A DNA stretch of 40,213 bases. Source: Lachnospiraceae bacterium (GTDB lineage Bacteria; Bacillota; Clostridia; Lachnospirales; Lachnospiraceae). The stretch is from the NCBI GenBank assembly GCA_900765975.1, contig CAAFTS010000159.1, positions 1 to 40,213 of the forward strand, given 5' to 3'. Below are positions 7,810-16,202 of this stretch, in pieces. The notes under the pieces are model-generated. The model searched no databases. It saw only the letters and a list, made by a program, of their open reading frames with translations, and had not been told where the DNA came from. The stretch's first letter is position 1. Every line of letters begins with the position of its first letter. Made by a program: the position numbers and the translations under genes.

Positions 7810-8063
7810 TTTTTACTCCGTTTCCGAACATCCCTATTTCGCGCGTATATGACGCAACACGCATTTTACACGCACATACAAAGCGATATTCTATATTTTT
7901 TATTATTTAAGATACTATCGGCAACATAGGAAACTTCTGTCTGTTTTCCTTGTAAATTCTAAGATTTTTATGTTTCCATTCCCCTCTTTTTTCGGATACC
8001 TCATCGGCAATGGCAACTTCCGTAAAGGGCTACATATTGCCGATTGTTTCCGATAAATTGCCG
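7810..8063. other. Intergenic gap between VapE and VRR-NUC genes, with a 9-bp inverted repeat
   Basis: This 254-bp stretch contains ATCGGCAAT (8003-8011) and its complement ATTGCCGAT (8036-8044) separated by 24 nt, just downstream of the VapE stop codon. There is no T run after it, so it is a poor terminator; it could be an mRNA processing or binding site. No ORF with a ribosome binding site was found. Confidence 0.35.
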
Positions 8064-10415
8064 TTATTCTTCCTCACGGACATAACCCTTCACGACTCCG
8101 TAAATAGAAAAACGCATCTTTCCTTCCGGGCGTTTCCATCCCTCGATATTACTCATAATCGCAGCAATCTCATTCGCATCCTGACGTTTCAAATTGCCGC
8201 GTTCTTTTCCAAAACACTCACACCAAATTTCCATATTACAGACACGGGTTCTCCGATTCACTCCCACCTTATGGCTTCCTTCAAATTCCGAACCATTGAT
8301 AAAATTCCGGCGCTCATACAAAGTCATGGAATCCCAACCTTCCGGCAGAAGCATATCCAAATAATCACGGATCGTTCCCTCTCTCTCATCCTGTTCCATC
8401 GCTTCTTTCTGTTCATGGACTGCGATTGGTTCCAGCTCTTTCGGAAGATGAATGGTTTCTCCATCTTTGTAGTAGTGCAACGCTTCTGCCCAGATCTGTT
8501 CCACTTCATCTTTAGTAATCTCCCAAGAACCCCTTCCGGTTCCTCCCGGTGTTTTTACCGGCCAAAATCTTCGGTTGCCCGTAATATCCCTAAGATAAGT
8601 GTCCGCATTCGTTGTCCCGATAAACACACATTGTCTTGGATGGGGAGTTGCCCTGCGCCCAAAAGCGGCACGGTAAATATCGTTTTGTCTTGACAAAAAT
8701 CCTCTCAGCGTTTCAATGTCCGTTTTCTTTAATCCTGCGAGTTCCCCAATTTCCAAAATCCAATATCCCTGTAGTTTCTCTGCTGCAGTCTTGTCCTTTG
8801 TGTCTGAAAGAAGAAGGGAATCGTTGAACCACTCTCCACAAAGTTTTGCAATCAACGTAGATTTTCCTTTTCCTTGCGGTCCGGACAACACGAGCATCGT
8901 GTCAAACTTACATCCCGGATTCATTACCCTTGCTATCGCCGCCACCAATGTTTTCCTTGTAACCGCACGAACATAGGCATTGTCGGCTGCTCCAAGAAAA
9001 TCCACCAATAAAGTATCCACTCTCGGAATTTCATCCCACTCCGGCAAAGCCGCTAAAAATTCTTTAATGGGATGATAGGAACGATCATCAGTTACTTTTG
9101 AAACCGCAATGTCATAATTTCTTGCAGAAAAGTTTCCATAATTCAAATCAATATAGGAAATTAACTGTGCATCATCCGCATCTCTCCAAAATTTTGATGG
9201 ATGATTCCACGGAACTTCCCCTTTGATTTCCATACCATCTGATAACTGATTAAACACGATTGATTTCAACTTTTCGTCATTATTTAAAATCAACAACAAA
9301 TTTCTCAGATTATTCACTACCATTCCCTGTCTGTTATACTCCAATTGCATCTTCCAATCTTCTTCCGCAAAATCCAGCCGTGCTGATTCTTCCCGTTCTT
9401 TGGATAACGTCTGGCGTACTGCTTCATTTTCTGATGCGAAATCCTGCATAGCCTTAAAAGAAGGGAGTTTGGTAGTTTCTATTTCTTCCGTCACTTTTTC
9501 ATCTAAATTTCCAAACTTATGAATCCTTACTACATCAAACGCATTCATAAGTTTTCCGCATGCCGGATCAGTAGCATGATGACTATACGCAAACACATCA
9601 TCATAAATCACCACTCCCGCAGAAGAATCCGCCGGAATGTAATCATATCTTCCTGCCATCTCGCTTGGCTGATATACATCCGGAATGAAAGCATCAATTG
9701 CCTGCTGAATGGTAAATGTCCGATTGAACGCCCCAATAATGCCTCTCTTTTCCAATGGATTCTCTTGTTTTTTGAGACTTTTCTGCACAATTATCCTTTG
9801 ACGGATAGATACCGGCCATGAACTGACATCTTTCCAATCTGTATATAGTGCCAGTACATCTTCCGGTTTCAAAAGCTCACCCTTAATTTCCTGAAAGATA
9901 AACTCTCCATCGGAAGATGTGGATGGCCAATACATCAATCGGCTTGGTTCATACGTTGTATCATCAAACAGTTCCATTCCTATTTCTTCAGCTACCTTCC
10001 GGCTGACAGCCATATATTCATCCGGCGATATTTCATGGGACAATGGAATAATCAAACGAAGTCTCGGTTTTTCCGGTGTATGTTTATGGGTGGAATACAG
10101 ATAGCATTGAAATGAAAAAAACAATTCCAACTGATCCCCAATATCTGCAACTGCATAATCCATATCTAACGTCAAAGCGGATCTGGAGATTACACAATCC
10201 TTCTTTCTTCTCCCACCTTTTAATCTCCCAAGCACAAAACCGCCGACATCTTTAATATCGTCCTGTTGCGACTTCTTCATTTTCCGATACTGTTCCATTG
10301 TTTCCGCAGTACGTTGTGTCTTGGAAATCCGTTCTCTAAAATCCTCAAGTTCCATTTCTGTCAGATTCCATTTTTTATCCATACGGGAGTTCCCCGTAGA
10401 CACCGCAATCTTCAT
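8064..10415 (-). CDS. VapE-family phage primase-helicase
   Basis: A 783-aa replication protein. The N-terminal half looks like an archaeo-eukaryotic-type primase: LTLDMDY (about residues 82-88) gives the metal-binding Asp pair, followed by PRLRLIIPLS and the DDTTYEPSRLMYWPS segment. The C-terminal half is a VapE/SF3-like helicase with Walker A GPQGKGKS (about 512-519), Walker B WILEIGEL (about 552-559) and the IGTTNADTYLRD sensor. It would prime and unwind at the phage origin for the family A polymerase encoded immediately upstream. The start at 10415 is chosen because AGGAGGAG is 7 nt upstream; the longer frame overlaps the polymerase end. Length is typical of the fused phage form. Confidence 0.93.
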   Translation of the reverse strand: MKIAVSTGNSRMDKKWNLTEMELEDFRERISKTQRTAETMEQYRKMKKSQQDDIKDVGGFVLGRLKGGRRKKDCVISRSALTLDMDYAVADIGDQLELFFSFQCYLYSTHKHTPEKPRLRLIIPLSHEISPDEYMAVSRKVAEEIGMELFDDTTYEPSRLMYWPSTSSDGEFIFQEIKGELLKPEDVLALYTDWKDVSSWPVSIRQRIIVQKSLKKQENPLEKRGIIGAFNRTFTIQQAIDAFIPDVYQPSEMAGRYDYIPADSSAGVVIYDDVFAYSHHATDPACGKLMNAFDVVRIHKFGNLDEKVTEEIETTKLPSFKAMQDFASENEAVRQTLSKEREESARLDFAEEDWKMQLEYNRQGMVVNNLRNLLLILNNDEKLKSIVFNQLSDGMEIKGEVPWNHPSKFWRDADDAQLISYIDLNYGNFSARNYDIAVSKVTDDRSYHPIKEFLAALPEWDEIPRVDTLLVDFLGAADNAYVRAVTRKTLVAAIARVMNPGCKFDTMLVLSGPQGKGKSTLIAKLCGEWFNDSLLLSDTKDKTAAEKLQGYWILEIGELAGLKKTDIETLRGFLSRQNDIYRAAFGRRATPHPRQCVFIGTTNADTYLRDITGNRRFWPVKTPGGTGRGSWEITKDEVEQIWAEALHYYKDGETIHLPKELEPIAVHEQKEAMEQDEREGTIRDYLDMLLPEGWDSMTLYERRNFINGSEFEGSHKVGVNRRTRVCNMEIWCECFGKERGNLKRQDANEIAAIMSNIEGWKRPEGKMRFSIYGVVKGYVREEE

Positions 10416-10428
10416 TCTGCATCTCCTC

Positions 10429-12369
10429 CTAATCCTTTTTATAAAATGGACTTTCAAATCCGGCTGCTTTTAATGGAAGTCCTTCTGTCCATACCGGATT
10501 GACTGCCATGATTTCATTCACTTCTTCCACGGAAGATTTCCCATCAGGCACTTCTAAAACCACCTCATCATGAACATGACACACAATATCAAATCCTTCT
10601 TTTTCCAAGCGGAGCATCGCTTCCGCTAAAATATCCCTGCTTGCTGCCTGCACAATATTTTCGACCAGCTTTGGACCGTATGTTTCCAAGCGCATCCATT
10701 TCTTGGATTCCCCGATTCCCTCATATGTCAGTCCTTCCCTGCCGAATTTATTCTGCATCATCCGTGGCTTCACATAAGAAAGTTTTCGTCCTGACGGAAG
10801 CGTGACAAATAAAATCCCGCTTTTATATTCAAATGATACCCTTCCTACTCTAGATGTTTTTTTATCCCGTACTGCCGTTATCGCAGCATCATCAACCGCC
10901 CACCAAAATGCTGTAATATGAGGATTCGCACTTCTCCATGTACTCACAAGTCCCGGAAGTTCTTCTTCCGTCAGTCCCATTTTTAAAGCACCCATCGATG
11001 TCAATGCTCCAACTGCACCTCCATATCCCAATGCAAGTTCGCTGATCTTTCCTTTCTGCCTGAGTGGTGAGGTTTTTGTAATTTTTTCTATCGGTACATG
11101 AAACATTGCGGATGCAGAAGCCTCGTATATTTTTCCATGTGTTTCAAATACCTGTAATCTCCATTCCTCTCCTGCAAGCCATGCCAGTACTCTGGCTTCA
11201 ATCGCAGAATAGTCGCTGATAATAAATCTGCATCCCGGCTTTGCCACAAAAGCAGTCCTGATTAGTTCCGACAGTACATTTGGAGTGCTTTCATAGAAAA
11301 GTTCCACTTCTTCATATCTTCCTTCTGATACCAACGCTCTCGCCAGTTCCAAATCCGGCAGATGATTCTGCGGAAGATTATGAATCTGCACCAATCTTCC
11401 TGCCCATCTGCCGGTCCGGTTTGCCCCATAAAACTGTAACAGTCCATGAACACGATTTTCTGCGCACACAGAACGGTCAATTGCTTCATATTTTTTTACA
11501 GAAGTCTTAGATGTTGCCAGCCTAAGTTTTAACACTTCCTGCACATCTCCCTCTGCTTTCATTGACAAATCTTTTACTGTATCTTTTGCGAGAGAATCCA
11601 CCTCCAAACCTTTTTCCTTAAGCCAAAGTTTCAACTGTGACACGCTGTTCGGATTCTCCAGTCCCGTTAATTCATAGGCTCTCGCTGTTGCGGTTTCTTT
11701 ATATAAAAGATCGCAAGCAACCGCATGATTCACAAGATTACGATCCACCATGATTCCACGGTCATTGATTCTCTGATCCAGACAGTAAATTTCCTGCTCC
11801 CTTTTTGGAATAGGAAATTTCGCCAGTCTCTGCCGTATCTGTTTTTCCACATCAACATCCCGAATACAATATGTTTTAAACTGTCTCCATTTTTCCGGTG
11901 CATCTTTCGGCAGATTTCTTGTTCTTTCTCCATTTGATTTTGTGGCTTTACACGGGCTGCAAAAATATTTAATCAATTCTTTTCCTTCCGTCATTTTCTG
12001 CTTGTCCAATCCGAGAACCGCACCTACTCCTTCCAATGAAAGAGGCAGGGCTAACATGGCCGCCTGTACCGCCGTACATCTCCACGCTTCTGGTCTGAAT
12101 GAATGCTGATAATAATTTGAAAAGCAGGTTCTCTCAAAATTTGCATTAAACGCTGTTTTCGTTACGGTATCATCAAATAACATCTCAATAAATTCCTTCG
12201 GAGGTTCTTCTCCGTTCGCCACGTCAATGCAGACCGTTTCCTCATCATCTACGGAATATGCAATCAGCAAAATTTCAAAATGGGGAGAACTGCTGTACTT
12301 ATATACACCGCAGGAAATCAGATCCACATCCGAATATGTTTCAATATCTATCGCTAACGTTCTACCCAT
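10429..12369 (-). CDS. Phage family A DNA polymerase (DNA polymerase I type)
   Basis: A 646-aa replicative polymerase. The 3'-5' proofreading exonuclease has DIET (Asp8, Glu10) and the RDVDVE segment (about 170-175). The polymerase has motif A ISDYSAIEAR (Asp386), the motif B region LRQKGKISELALGYGG (436-451) and motif C HVHDEV (598-603, Asp601). There is no 5' nuclease domain, as usual in phage versions. ATG at 12369 has GGGAGG 8 nt upstream. It overlaps the NUMOD4 gene by 16 bp and ends 13 nt before the primase-helicase start, so the replication genes form one operon. All catalytic residues are present. Confidence 0.96.
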   Translation of the reverse strand: MGRTLAIDIETYSDVDLISCGVYKYSSSPHFEILLIAYSVDDEETVCIDVANGEEPPKEFIEMLFDDTVTKTAFNANFERTCFSNYYQHSFRPEAWRCTAVQAAMLALPLSLEGVGAVLGLDKQKMTEGKELIKYFCSPCKATKSNGERTRNLPKDAPEKWRQFKTYCIRDVDVEKQIRQRLAKFPIPKREQEIYCLDQRINDRGIMVDRNLVNHAVACDLLYKETATARAYELTGLENPNSVSQLKLWLKEKGLEVDSLAKDTVKDLSMKAEGDVQEVLKLRLATSKTSVKKYEAIDRSVCAENRVHGLLQFYGANRTGRWAGRLVQIHNLPQNHLPDLELARALVSEGRYEEVELFYESTPNVLSELIRTAFVAKPGCRFIISDYSAIEARVLAWLAGEEWRLQVFETHGKIYEASASAMFHVPIEKITKTSPLRQKGKISELALGYGGAVGALTSMGALKMGLTEEELPGLVSTWRSANPHITAFWWAVDDAAITAVRDKKTSRVGRVSFEYKSGILFVTLPSGRKLSYVKPRMMQNKFGREGLTYEGIGESKKWMRLETYGPKLVENIVQAASRDILAEAMLRLEKEGFDIVCHVHDEVVLEVPDGKSSVEEVNEIMAVNPVWTEGLPLKAAGFESPFYKKD

Positions 12370-12632
12370 GCATAAGACCTCCCGCTTTTAATTTTGCTTA
12401 CTACTTTTCTTGAAATGTTAAATTTCTCCGCAATCTTCAGCACATGCTCTCCCTCTTCTAACTTCCTTTTGATTTTCTTTACCTCATCATAGGTAAGCTC
12501 CAACATCTGCATTGGCCGTCTCCGCAGCGAACCATTCTTTCCTTTTACATATCTTGGCATTCTTCTAAGTCTCCCTGTATTGCTGATCTGATACCGGCCT
12601 TCCTGCCCTTTTATGTCTTTCCATATTTCCAT
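12354..12632 (-). CDS. NUMOD4-domain protein with C-terminal HTH (no HNH)
   Basis: The 92-aa product opens with a NUMOD4 DNA-binding motif (EIWKDIKGQEGRYQISNTGRL), normally the N-terminal part of HNH homing endonucleases. Instead of a nuclease, it ends in a helix-turn-helix-like segment (HVLKIAEKFNISRKVVSKIKSG). ATG at 12632 is supported by AAAAGGAG at 8 nt; the frame extends to 12704 but that would overlap the DUF2815 gene. It sits between the ssDNA-binding-like gene and the polymerase, overlapping the latter by 16 bp. Likely a homing endonuclease remnant kept as a DNA-binding protein, or a small regulator. Confidence 0.75.
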   Translation of the reverse strand: MEIWKDIKGQEGRYQISNTGRLRRMPRYVKGKNGSLRRRPMQMLELTYDEVKKIKRKLEEGEHVLKIAEKFNISRKVVSKIKSGRSYAWVER

Positions 12633-12681
12633 CCTTACGTCTCCTTTTATGTAGGGGACGGAAATCCGCCCCCGTTTATTC

Positions 12682-13233
12682 TTAAGCCAGAAAATCATCC
12701 TCACCGTCTACTGCATCGAATTCATCCTTTGCATTCATTCTGGAACCAAGTGGCTCTCCATCACGAACTTTCTGAATATTTCCGAGTCCTGCCGCAATTC
12801 CTTTATTTCCGTTACTGTTATATGCGTAAAAAGTAACGGAAGCACGGATATAACATCCTGAATACAACTCACTCTGATCCAAAATCGGCTGTACATTTCT
12901 ATCCACTACCTGTGGGGCCTGTTTGCTATTCGCATTAATAAAATAGGCTCCTGCATAGGCTTCATCTTCCGGTCTGTCCAAATCTCCGTCACGAAGTGGT
13001 AATTTCAGATTTGCGGGGATTTTACCTCCCCATTTTGACTTCCCATCTTCTTTTGCCTGTTCAACCGCTTTCTTAATTTTTGCAATCAAATCCGTATCTT
13101 TTTTATCGATAATCAGACTGACGGAATATTTCGGATCAGATCCATTGATGGAATCCGGCTCAAATGCGTGAAGATAGGATGCTCTCGCTGAAATAATAAC
13201 TTTCGTGTTGTTTACTCTCGTACTCATAATCAT
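12682..13233 (-). CDS. DUF2815 protein, ssDNA-binding-like
   Basis: A 183-aa member of DUF2815, a family that takes the place of single-stranded DNA-binding protein in many Firmicutes phages. The conserved PKYSVSLIIDKKD strand, the WGGKIPANLKLPLRDGD segment, the YFINANSKQAPQVVD segment and the acidic tail (DAVDGEDDFLA), which resembles the partner-binding acidic tip of SSB proteins, are all visible. The start is either ATG 13233 (AGGAGG at 4 nt) or ATG 13227 (10 nt). It follows the DUF2800 nuclease directly, with the stop TAA overlapping the first ATG. Confidence 0.9.
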   Translation of the reverse strand: MIMSTRVNNTKVIISARASYLHAFEPDSINGSDPKYSVSLIIDKKDTDLIAKIKKAVEQAKEDGKSKWGGKIPANLKLPLRDGDLDRPEDEAYAGAYFINANSKQAPQVVDRNVQPILDQSELYSGCYIRASVTFYAYNSNGNKGIAAGLGNIQKVRDGEPLGSRMNAKDEFDAVDGEDDFLA

Positions 13234-14363
13234 TAATCCTCCTGACTAAAATCCGCCTCTGCGGTTGAAATATAAATTGCTTCTCTTTTATCTGAATCTG
13301 GTACCAATGTGACTTTCCCATCCGGCTTGTACACATAACTTCCCAAGATTTCATTAAATTTCTTTTTTCCCATCAGCTTTTCCATTTCTGTAATGCTGAT
13401 AAGACTCGTCCGGTAAATATCGGTATAGCCCGCTGTCTTTGCAGCTTCCGCCACTTCCTCTTCATCGGTATATTTCCGGTTGCTTCTTCCAAGCACAAGT
13501 TTGAATCCCGGCCATTCTTTTCGATTCGTGATTGCTTCGTTCTGTGCATAAGTGTATATTTCTTCTGCCCACTTCTTTAGTGCATCCGCTTTTGACAGCA
13601 CTTCTGCAATTTCTTCATCCGATAGTAACGCTGGCTGTGAAAATTCCATCTGTGTCAAACGAAGATACTCTTCTGCCCTTGCCCTGCATTGAAACCTCGC
13701 CTTGCAAAAACGACACCACTCCCCGGCTTTGTATTCTCCTTTTCCGTCCAACGCCATTTTCGCTTTCGGTTCAAATTCCTGTTCTGCCCATTGATGCAGT
13801 TCTTCTGCTGAGATTTCCCATGTGGAAAAATGGCTGATTCTCGGCTGAACGATGGTAAGTTCTATGGTCTCAATATCAAAAAGCATCTCCGCTATATCCA
13901 ACATCCCCAAACCATAAATCATCAACTGCGTATTATTTTCAGCATCCACCTGTACACCTTTTCCCAGTTTCAGATCGATAATATGAACTTTTTTATCCGT
14001 GACAATCACCATATCTGCCGTACCAAAGCAATCCTTTACATGAAAGCTCAAATCTACCTTCTGTTCCACGGAAAACACCGGATCAGAGCAGATATGCTTT
14101 GCTTCTTCTATCTGTTCAATCACATACTGAACATATCCATCTACAGCTTCCAAAAGTTCATCGCTATAGTAATCGGAAGTTGGTCTTCTGCTTCGAATCT
14201 TCAAATGTTTCTTTATTAGATGCTCCGCCAGCTTATGCCCTGCTGTACCTTCAGCAGCATAATGACTTTCTTCATCCGGGAACTGTTCCTCCAACAAAAG
14301 AGCTGGAGGACAATTCATATACCGATGCCCGCTGGATGGCGAGTATTTTGCATGTTTCCCCAT
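13233..14363 (-). CDS. DUF2800 PD-(D/E)XK nuclease, RecB/Cas4-like
   Basis: A 376-aa phage nuclease of the RecB/Cas4/AddB branch. Early motif GTAGHKLAEHLIKKH; active site in FGTADMVIVTD (Asp) and VHIIDLKLGKG (Asp and Lys), followed by the QLMIYGLG helix; C-terminal cysteines CRFCKARFQCRARAEE suggest an iron-sulfur cluster held with an upstream Cys. It probably trims DNA ends for recombination with the DUF2815 protein, in the manner of an exonuclease plus annealing pair; the role is inferred. GGAGG is 7 nt before the ATG, and its first base overlaps the end of the 100-aa gene upstream. Confidence 0.92.
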   Translation of the reverse strand: MGKHAKYSPSSGHRYMNCPPALLLEEQFPDEESHYAAEGTAGHKLAEHLIKKHLKIRSRRPTSDYYSDELLEAVDGYVQYVIEQIEEAKHICSDPVFSVEQKVDLSFHVKDCFGTADMVIVTDKKVHIIDLKLGKGVQVDAENNTQLMIYGLGMLDIAEMLFDIETIELTIVQPRISHFSTWEISAEELHQWAEQEFEPKAKMALDGKGEYKAGEWCRFCKARFQCRARAEEYLRLTQMEFSQPALLSDEEIAEVLSKADALKKWAEEIYTYAQNEAITNRKEWPGFKLVLGRSNRKYTDEEEVAEAAKTAGYTDIYRTSLISITEMEKLMGKKKFNEILGSYVYKPDGKVTLVPDSDKREAIYISTAEADFSQED

Positions 14364-14665
14364 TACAGCACCTCCGCCCTTTTCATTAGTTCTTCATACC
14401 GTTCTTCCGGTACTGAAGATAACTTATCCGCACCGAACTCTTTCAATAACTGTTTGATTTCCTGCGTTTTTCCTGCACGAGATTTTTCTGCCATAACAGC
14501 CCTAACCTCTGTAATAGAAATCTTTTTCTCCAGTGTATTTGATTTTTCCGGCTCTTTCTCTGTCTGAATATCTTTTGGAATTTCCATTCCTTCAGATGCC
14601 ATTTTCCTATAACCTTCTGCAACCATTGCAAAACCTTCCGCAATTTGTAATAATCCTTTATTCAT
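14363..14665 (-). CDS. Small phage protein upstream of DUF2800 gene
   Basis: A 100-aa, charged, helical protein. The N terminus (LQIAEGFAMVAEGYRKMA) is amphipathic; the C-terminal half (ITEVRAVMAEKSRAGKTQE, LLKEFGADKLSSVPEERY) is a pattern often found in small phage replication-module proteins of gut Clostridia, sometimes misnamed Rrp5-like. It is the first gene of the overlapping block with DUF2800 and DUF2815, so it may be a partner of that nuclease/annealing pair. No enzymatic motif is seen. Confidence 0.7.
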   Translation of the reverse strand: MNKGLLQIAEGFAMVAEGYRKMASEGMEIPKDIQTEKEPEKSNTLEKKISITEVRAVMAEKSRAGKTQEIKQLLKEFGADKLSSVPEERYEELMKRAEVL

Positions 14666-14679
14666 GATTGTTATCCTTT

Positions 14680-14874
14680 CTATCGATGGATGAGCCTGAC
14701 ATCTTCTGTCAGCACATCAATTTTGTTGATACTTTCCTTATACATCCCAACATCCACAAGAATGTGATACGGATACTCTTTCACTACCGTTACCTTCCGT
14801 TTTCTTTTTGCCCGGATGACCATCAAGCGGTCACCCGGTTTCAGAAAGTAACAGGCATTTACCTGCCCTAACAT
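14680..14874 (-). CDS. Hypothetical 64-aa phage protein
   Basis: A short basic protein with no recognised family. A central stretch (GDRLMVIRAKRKRKVTVV) has alternating hydrophobic and basic residues that would suit a small beta-barrel, SH3-like nucleic-acid binder; this is only a shape argument. It starts 9 nt after the stop of the DUF4406-like gene and ends 14 nt before the next gene, fitting the operon. No strong ribosome binding site is present (GGTA only). Confidence 0.55.
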   Translation of the reverse strand: MLGQVNACYFLKPGDRLMVIRAKRKRKVTVVKEYPYHILVDVGMYKESINKIDVLTEDVRLIHR

Positions 14875-14883
14875 TTTCAGTAC

Positions 14884-15288
14884 CTACCGTACAAGTTTTA
14901 AACGATGAATGGCATCCCTGTATTCTGGTGTCACTCTCTTATCTGCTTTAAGGGTCCTGAGATTGATACGGTTCATATGCATATCGTAGAGACGAACCGG
15001 AAGTTTCAATTCCCTTGCACAGTCCAGTTCCATTTTCATCCCTTCAGAAATATTAAAACCGAACAGCCACACCTCATCACAGCACTCCATAAGTGTTAAT
15101 CCACAATCAATGCCTTCCAATCTCTCAGCTTCATCTTCCTCGTTTAAAAAATGTGGAAAATATAAAGCCGTTGCAATCGGAACTGTGCCGGAACGAACAG
15201 CTACGGCTGCGATAAACTTCATATTTTTTTCGTTATTCTCCTTGTCATCCCTAAATGGATGAATGATATATGCAATCTTTTTACTCAT
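14884..15288 (-). CDS. DUF4406/DUF7768-like protein, deoxyribosyltransferase-like fold
   Basis: A 134-aa protein that begins KKIAYIIHPFRDDKENNEKN, followed by ALYFPHFLN, CDEVWLFGFNISEGMKMELDCARELKLPV. This pattern (HPF..., YFP, DEVW.FG...SEGM..E...A) belongs to the nucleoside 2-deoxyribosyltransferase-like superfamily, whose small phage members are annotated DUF4406 or similar. The Ser-Glu-Gly-Met motif aligns with the catalytic-Glu region of true transferases. It may act on nucleotides to favour phage DNA synthesis or to deplete a signal; function is unproven. It begins the replication operon after the DeoR-like regulator. Confidence 0.8.
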   Translation of the reverse strand: MSKKIAYIIHPFRDDKENNEKNMKFIAAVAVRSGTVPIATALYFPHFLNEEDEAERLEGIDCGLTLMECCDEVWLFGFNISEGMKMELDCARELKLPVRLYDMHMNRINLRTLKADKRVTPEYRDAIHRLKLVR

Positions 15289-15365
15289 CTTCTTTTATCC
15301 TTTCTTCTCTATATGTCAATTTACAGTTTCTACTTACGGACCACCAAGTCGTCACTAGGCTTGTC

Positions 15366-15701
15366 CTAAACAGCCGGACGGTACTTATTCGAGCCGTATT
15401 CACGGAGCATTTGGTCTAGCACCTTCTTCTGTGCATCATCTGCTTTTTCCATTAACTGTTCCAAAACAGAAATCTGCTCTTGCGACATAATATTTTTATG
15501 TGGGTGATACCATTCGGCGATACGGACACCGCCTCCGTTACCTCTATAAGTTTCCAGAGGATACTCAGCCGTAAGTGCTACGATATCATTTCGGATTGTT
15601 CTATCTGAAACGCCAAGCTCAGAAGCCAAAACCTGCATATTCTCTTGTCTTCGTGCGACCATGATTCTCATGATCTCTGCTCTTCTTTCGTTTGCACTCA
15701 C
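15366..15701 (-). CDS. DeoR/HTH_11-type transcriptional regulator
   Basis: A 111-aa protein whose first 60 residues form a winged helix-turn-helix of the DeoR/WYL-regulator type (RRAEIMRIMVARRQ, LASELGVSDRTIRNDIVALT, then a wing YRGNGGGVRI). The usual C-terminal ligand domain is absent; a short helical tail (SQEQISVLEQLMEKADDAQKKVLDQML) could dimerise. GTG at 15701 is supported by GGAGG at 9 nt. Two perfect palindromes (15741-15769 and 15769-15788) lie directly upstream and are likely its operators. It stands at the head of the replication genes, so it probably controls entry into phage replication. Confidence 0.82.
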   Translation of the reverse strand: MSANERRAEIMRIMVARRQENMQVLASELGVSDRTIRNDIVALTAEYPLETYRGNGGGVRIAEWYHPHKNIMSQEQISVLEQLMEKADDAQKKVLDQMLREYGSNKYRPAV

Positions 15702-15740
15702 GGCTTTTCACCTCCTTTCCGTCTGTCTGTAATATAGAAC

Positions 15741-15788
15741 TCAAATAGGAAGGGTAATTTCCTATTTGAAACTTTTTCGCAAAAGTTT
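15741..15788 (-). promoter_or_regulatory. Two adjacent palindromes upstream of the DeoR-like gene
   Basis: TCAAATAGGAA (15741-15751) and its exact complement TTCCTATTTGA (15759-15769) form an 11-bp perfect inverted repeat with a 7-nt spacer. Directly adjoining, AAACTTTT (15769-15776) and AAAAGTTT (15781-15788) form an 8-bp repeat with a 4-nt loop. They lie 40-90 nt before the regulator's GTG start. They could be operators, or hairpins in a leader RNA. Confidence 0.55.
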
Positions 15789-15862
15789 TTCTATGTATTT
15801 ATTCTCCGTTTCACTTTTCATTTTTTATTTTTTTACATCTGACAACGATTACTTGAATAAAC

Positions 15863-15934
15863 AAAAAAAGAGCCAGAGCAGTTTATCACTGAAATACTAC
15901 TTTCCGTATTTCTTTTGATAATCTACTCTGGCTC
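15863..15934 (-). terminator. Large rho-independent terminator
   Basis: On the minus strand the arms 15934-15916 and 15888-15870 (GAGCCAGAG...TTATCA type, 19 nt with two mismatches) enclose a second perfect 7-bp pair, GTATTTC (15906-15912) with GAAATAC (15891-15897), and are followed by seven T residues (complement of A at 15863-15869). It lies about 50 nt after the zinc-ribbon gene and separates the lysogeny/regulator region from the replication operon. Confidence 0.85.
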
Positions 15935-15982
15935 TGTGGTAGCTACGTTTTGTGCCCCGATTGCTCAGTCAGTAAATTTTAT

Positions 15983-16186
15983 TCAATTATTCACAACCAT
16001 TTTATACGCACCCTTACATGCTTCATTTTCTTGTGCTGTCATCTTATCCCAATCAACCAATAAATATCTCCCACAATTATGACACCTTACTGATGACTTT
16101 CCTGACGCACTTTCATACGCAATTACTTTTTCTTTTTTACAAACAGGACAACGAATCGCCCCTTTAATTTTATCCTGATTTGTCAT
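15983..16186 (-). CDS. Small zinc-ribbon protein
   Basis: A 67-aa protein with CPVCKKEK and CHNCGRY, two CxxC knuckles 18 residues apart, giving a zinc ribbon of the Com-like type seen in small phage regulators. The C-terminal third is helical with no clear function. GGAGG lies 10 nt before the ATG, and it starts 17 nt after the XRE gene, so the two are co-transcribed; the strong terminator follows. It may be a regulator or nucleic-acid binder. Confidence 0.75.
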   Translation of the reverse strand: MTNQDKIKGAIRCPVCKKEKVIAYESASGKSSVRCHNCGRYLLVDWDKMTAQENEACKGAYKMVVNN

Positions 16187-16202
16187 TCTACATCATCCTC
16201 CC

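Noticed and set aside
7810..8063. Replication origin in the gap after the primase-helicase gene
   Set aside because: Only a single 9-bp inverted repeat; no iterons or pronounced AT-rich unwinding block beyond background.
8010..8693. 227-codon frame on the plus strand
   Set aside because: Lies antisense to the well-supported primase-helicase gene; no ribosome binding site or recognisable domain.
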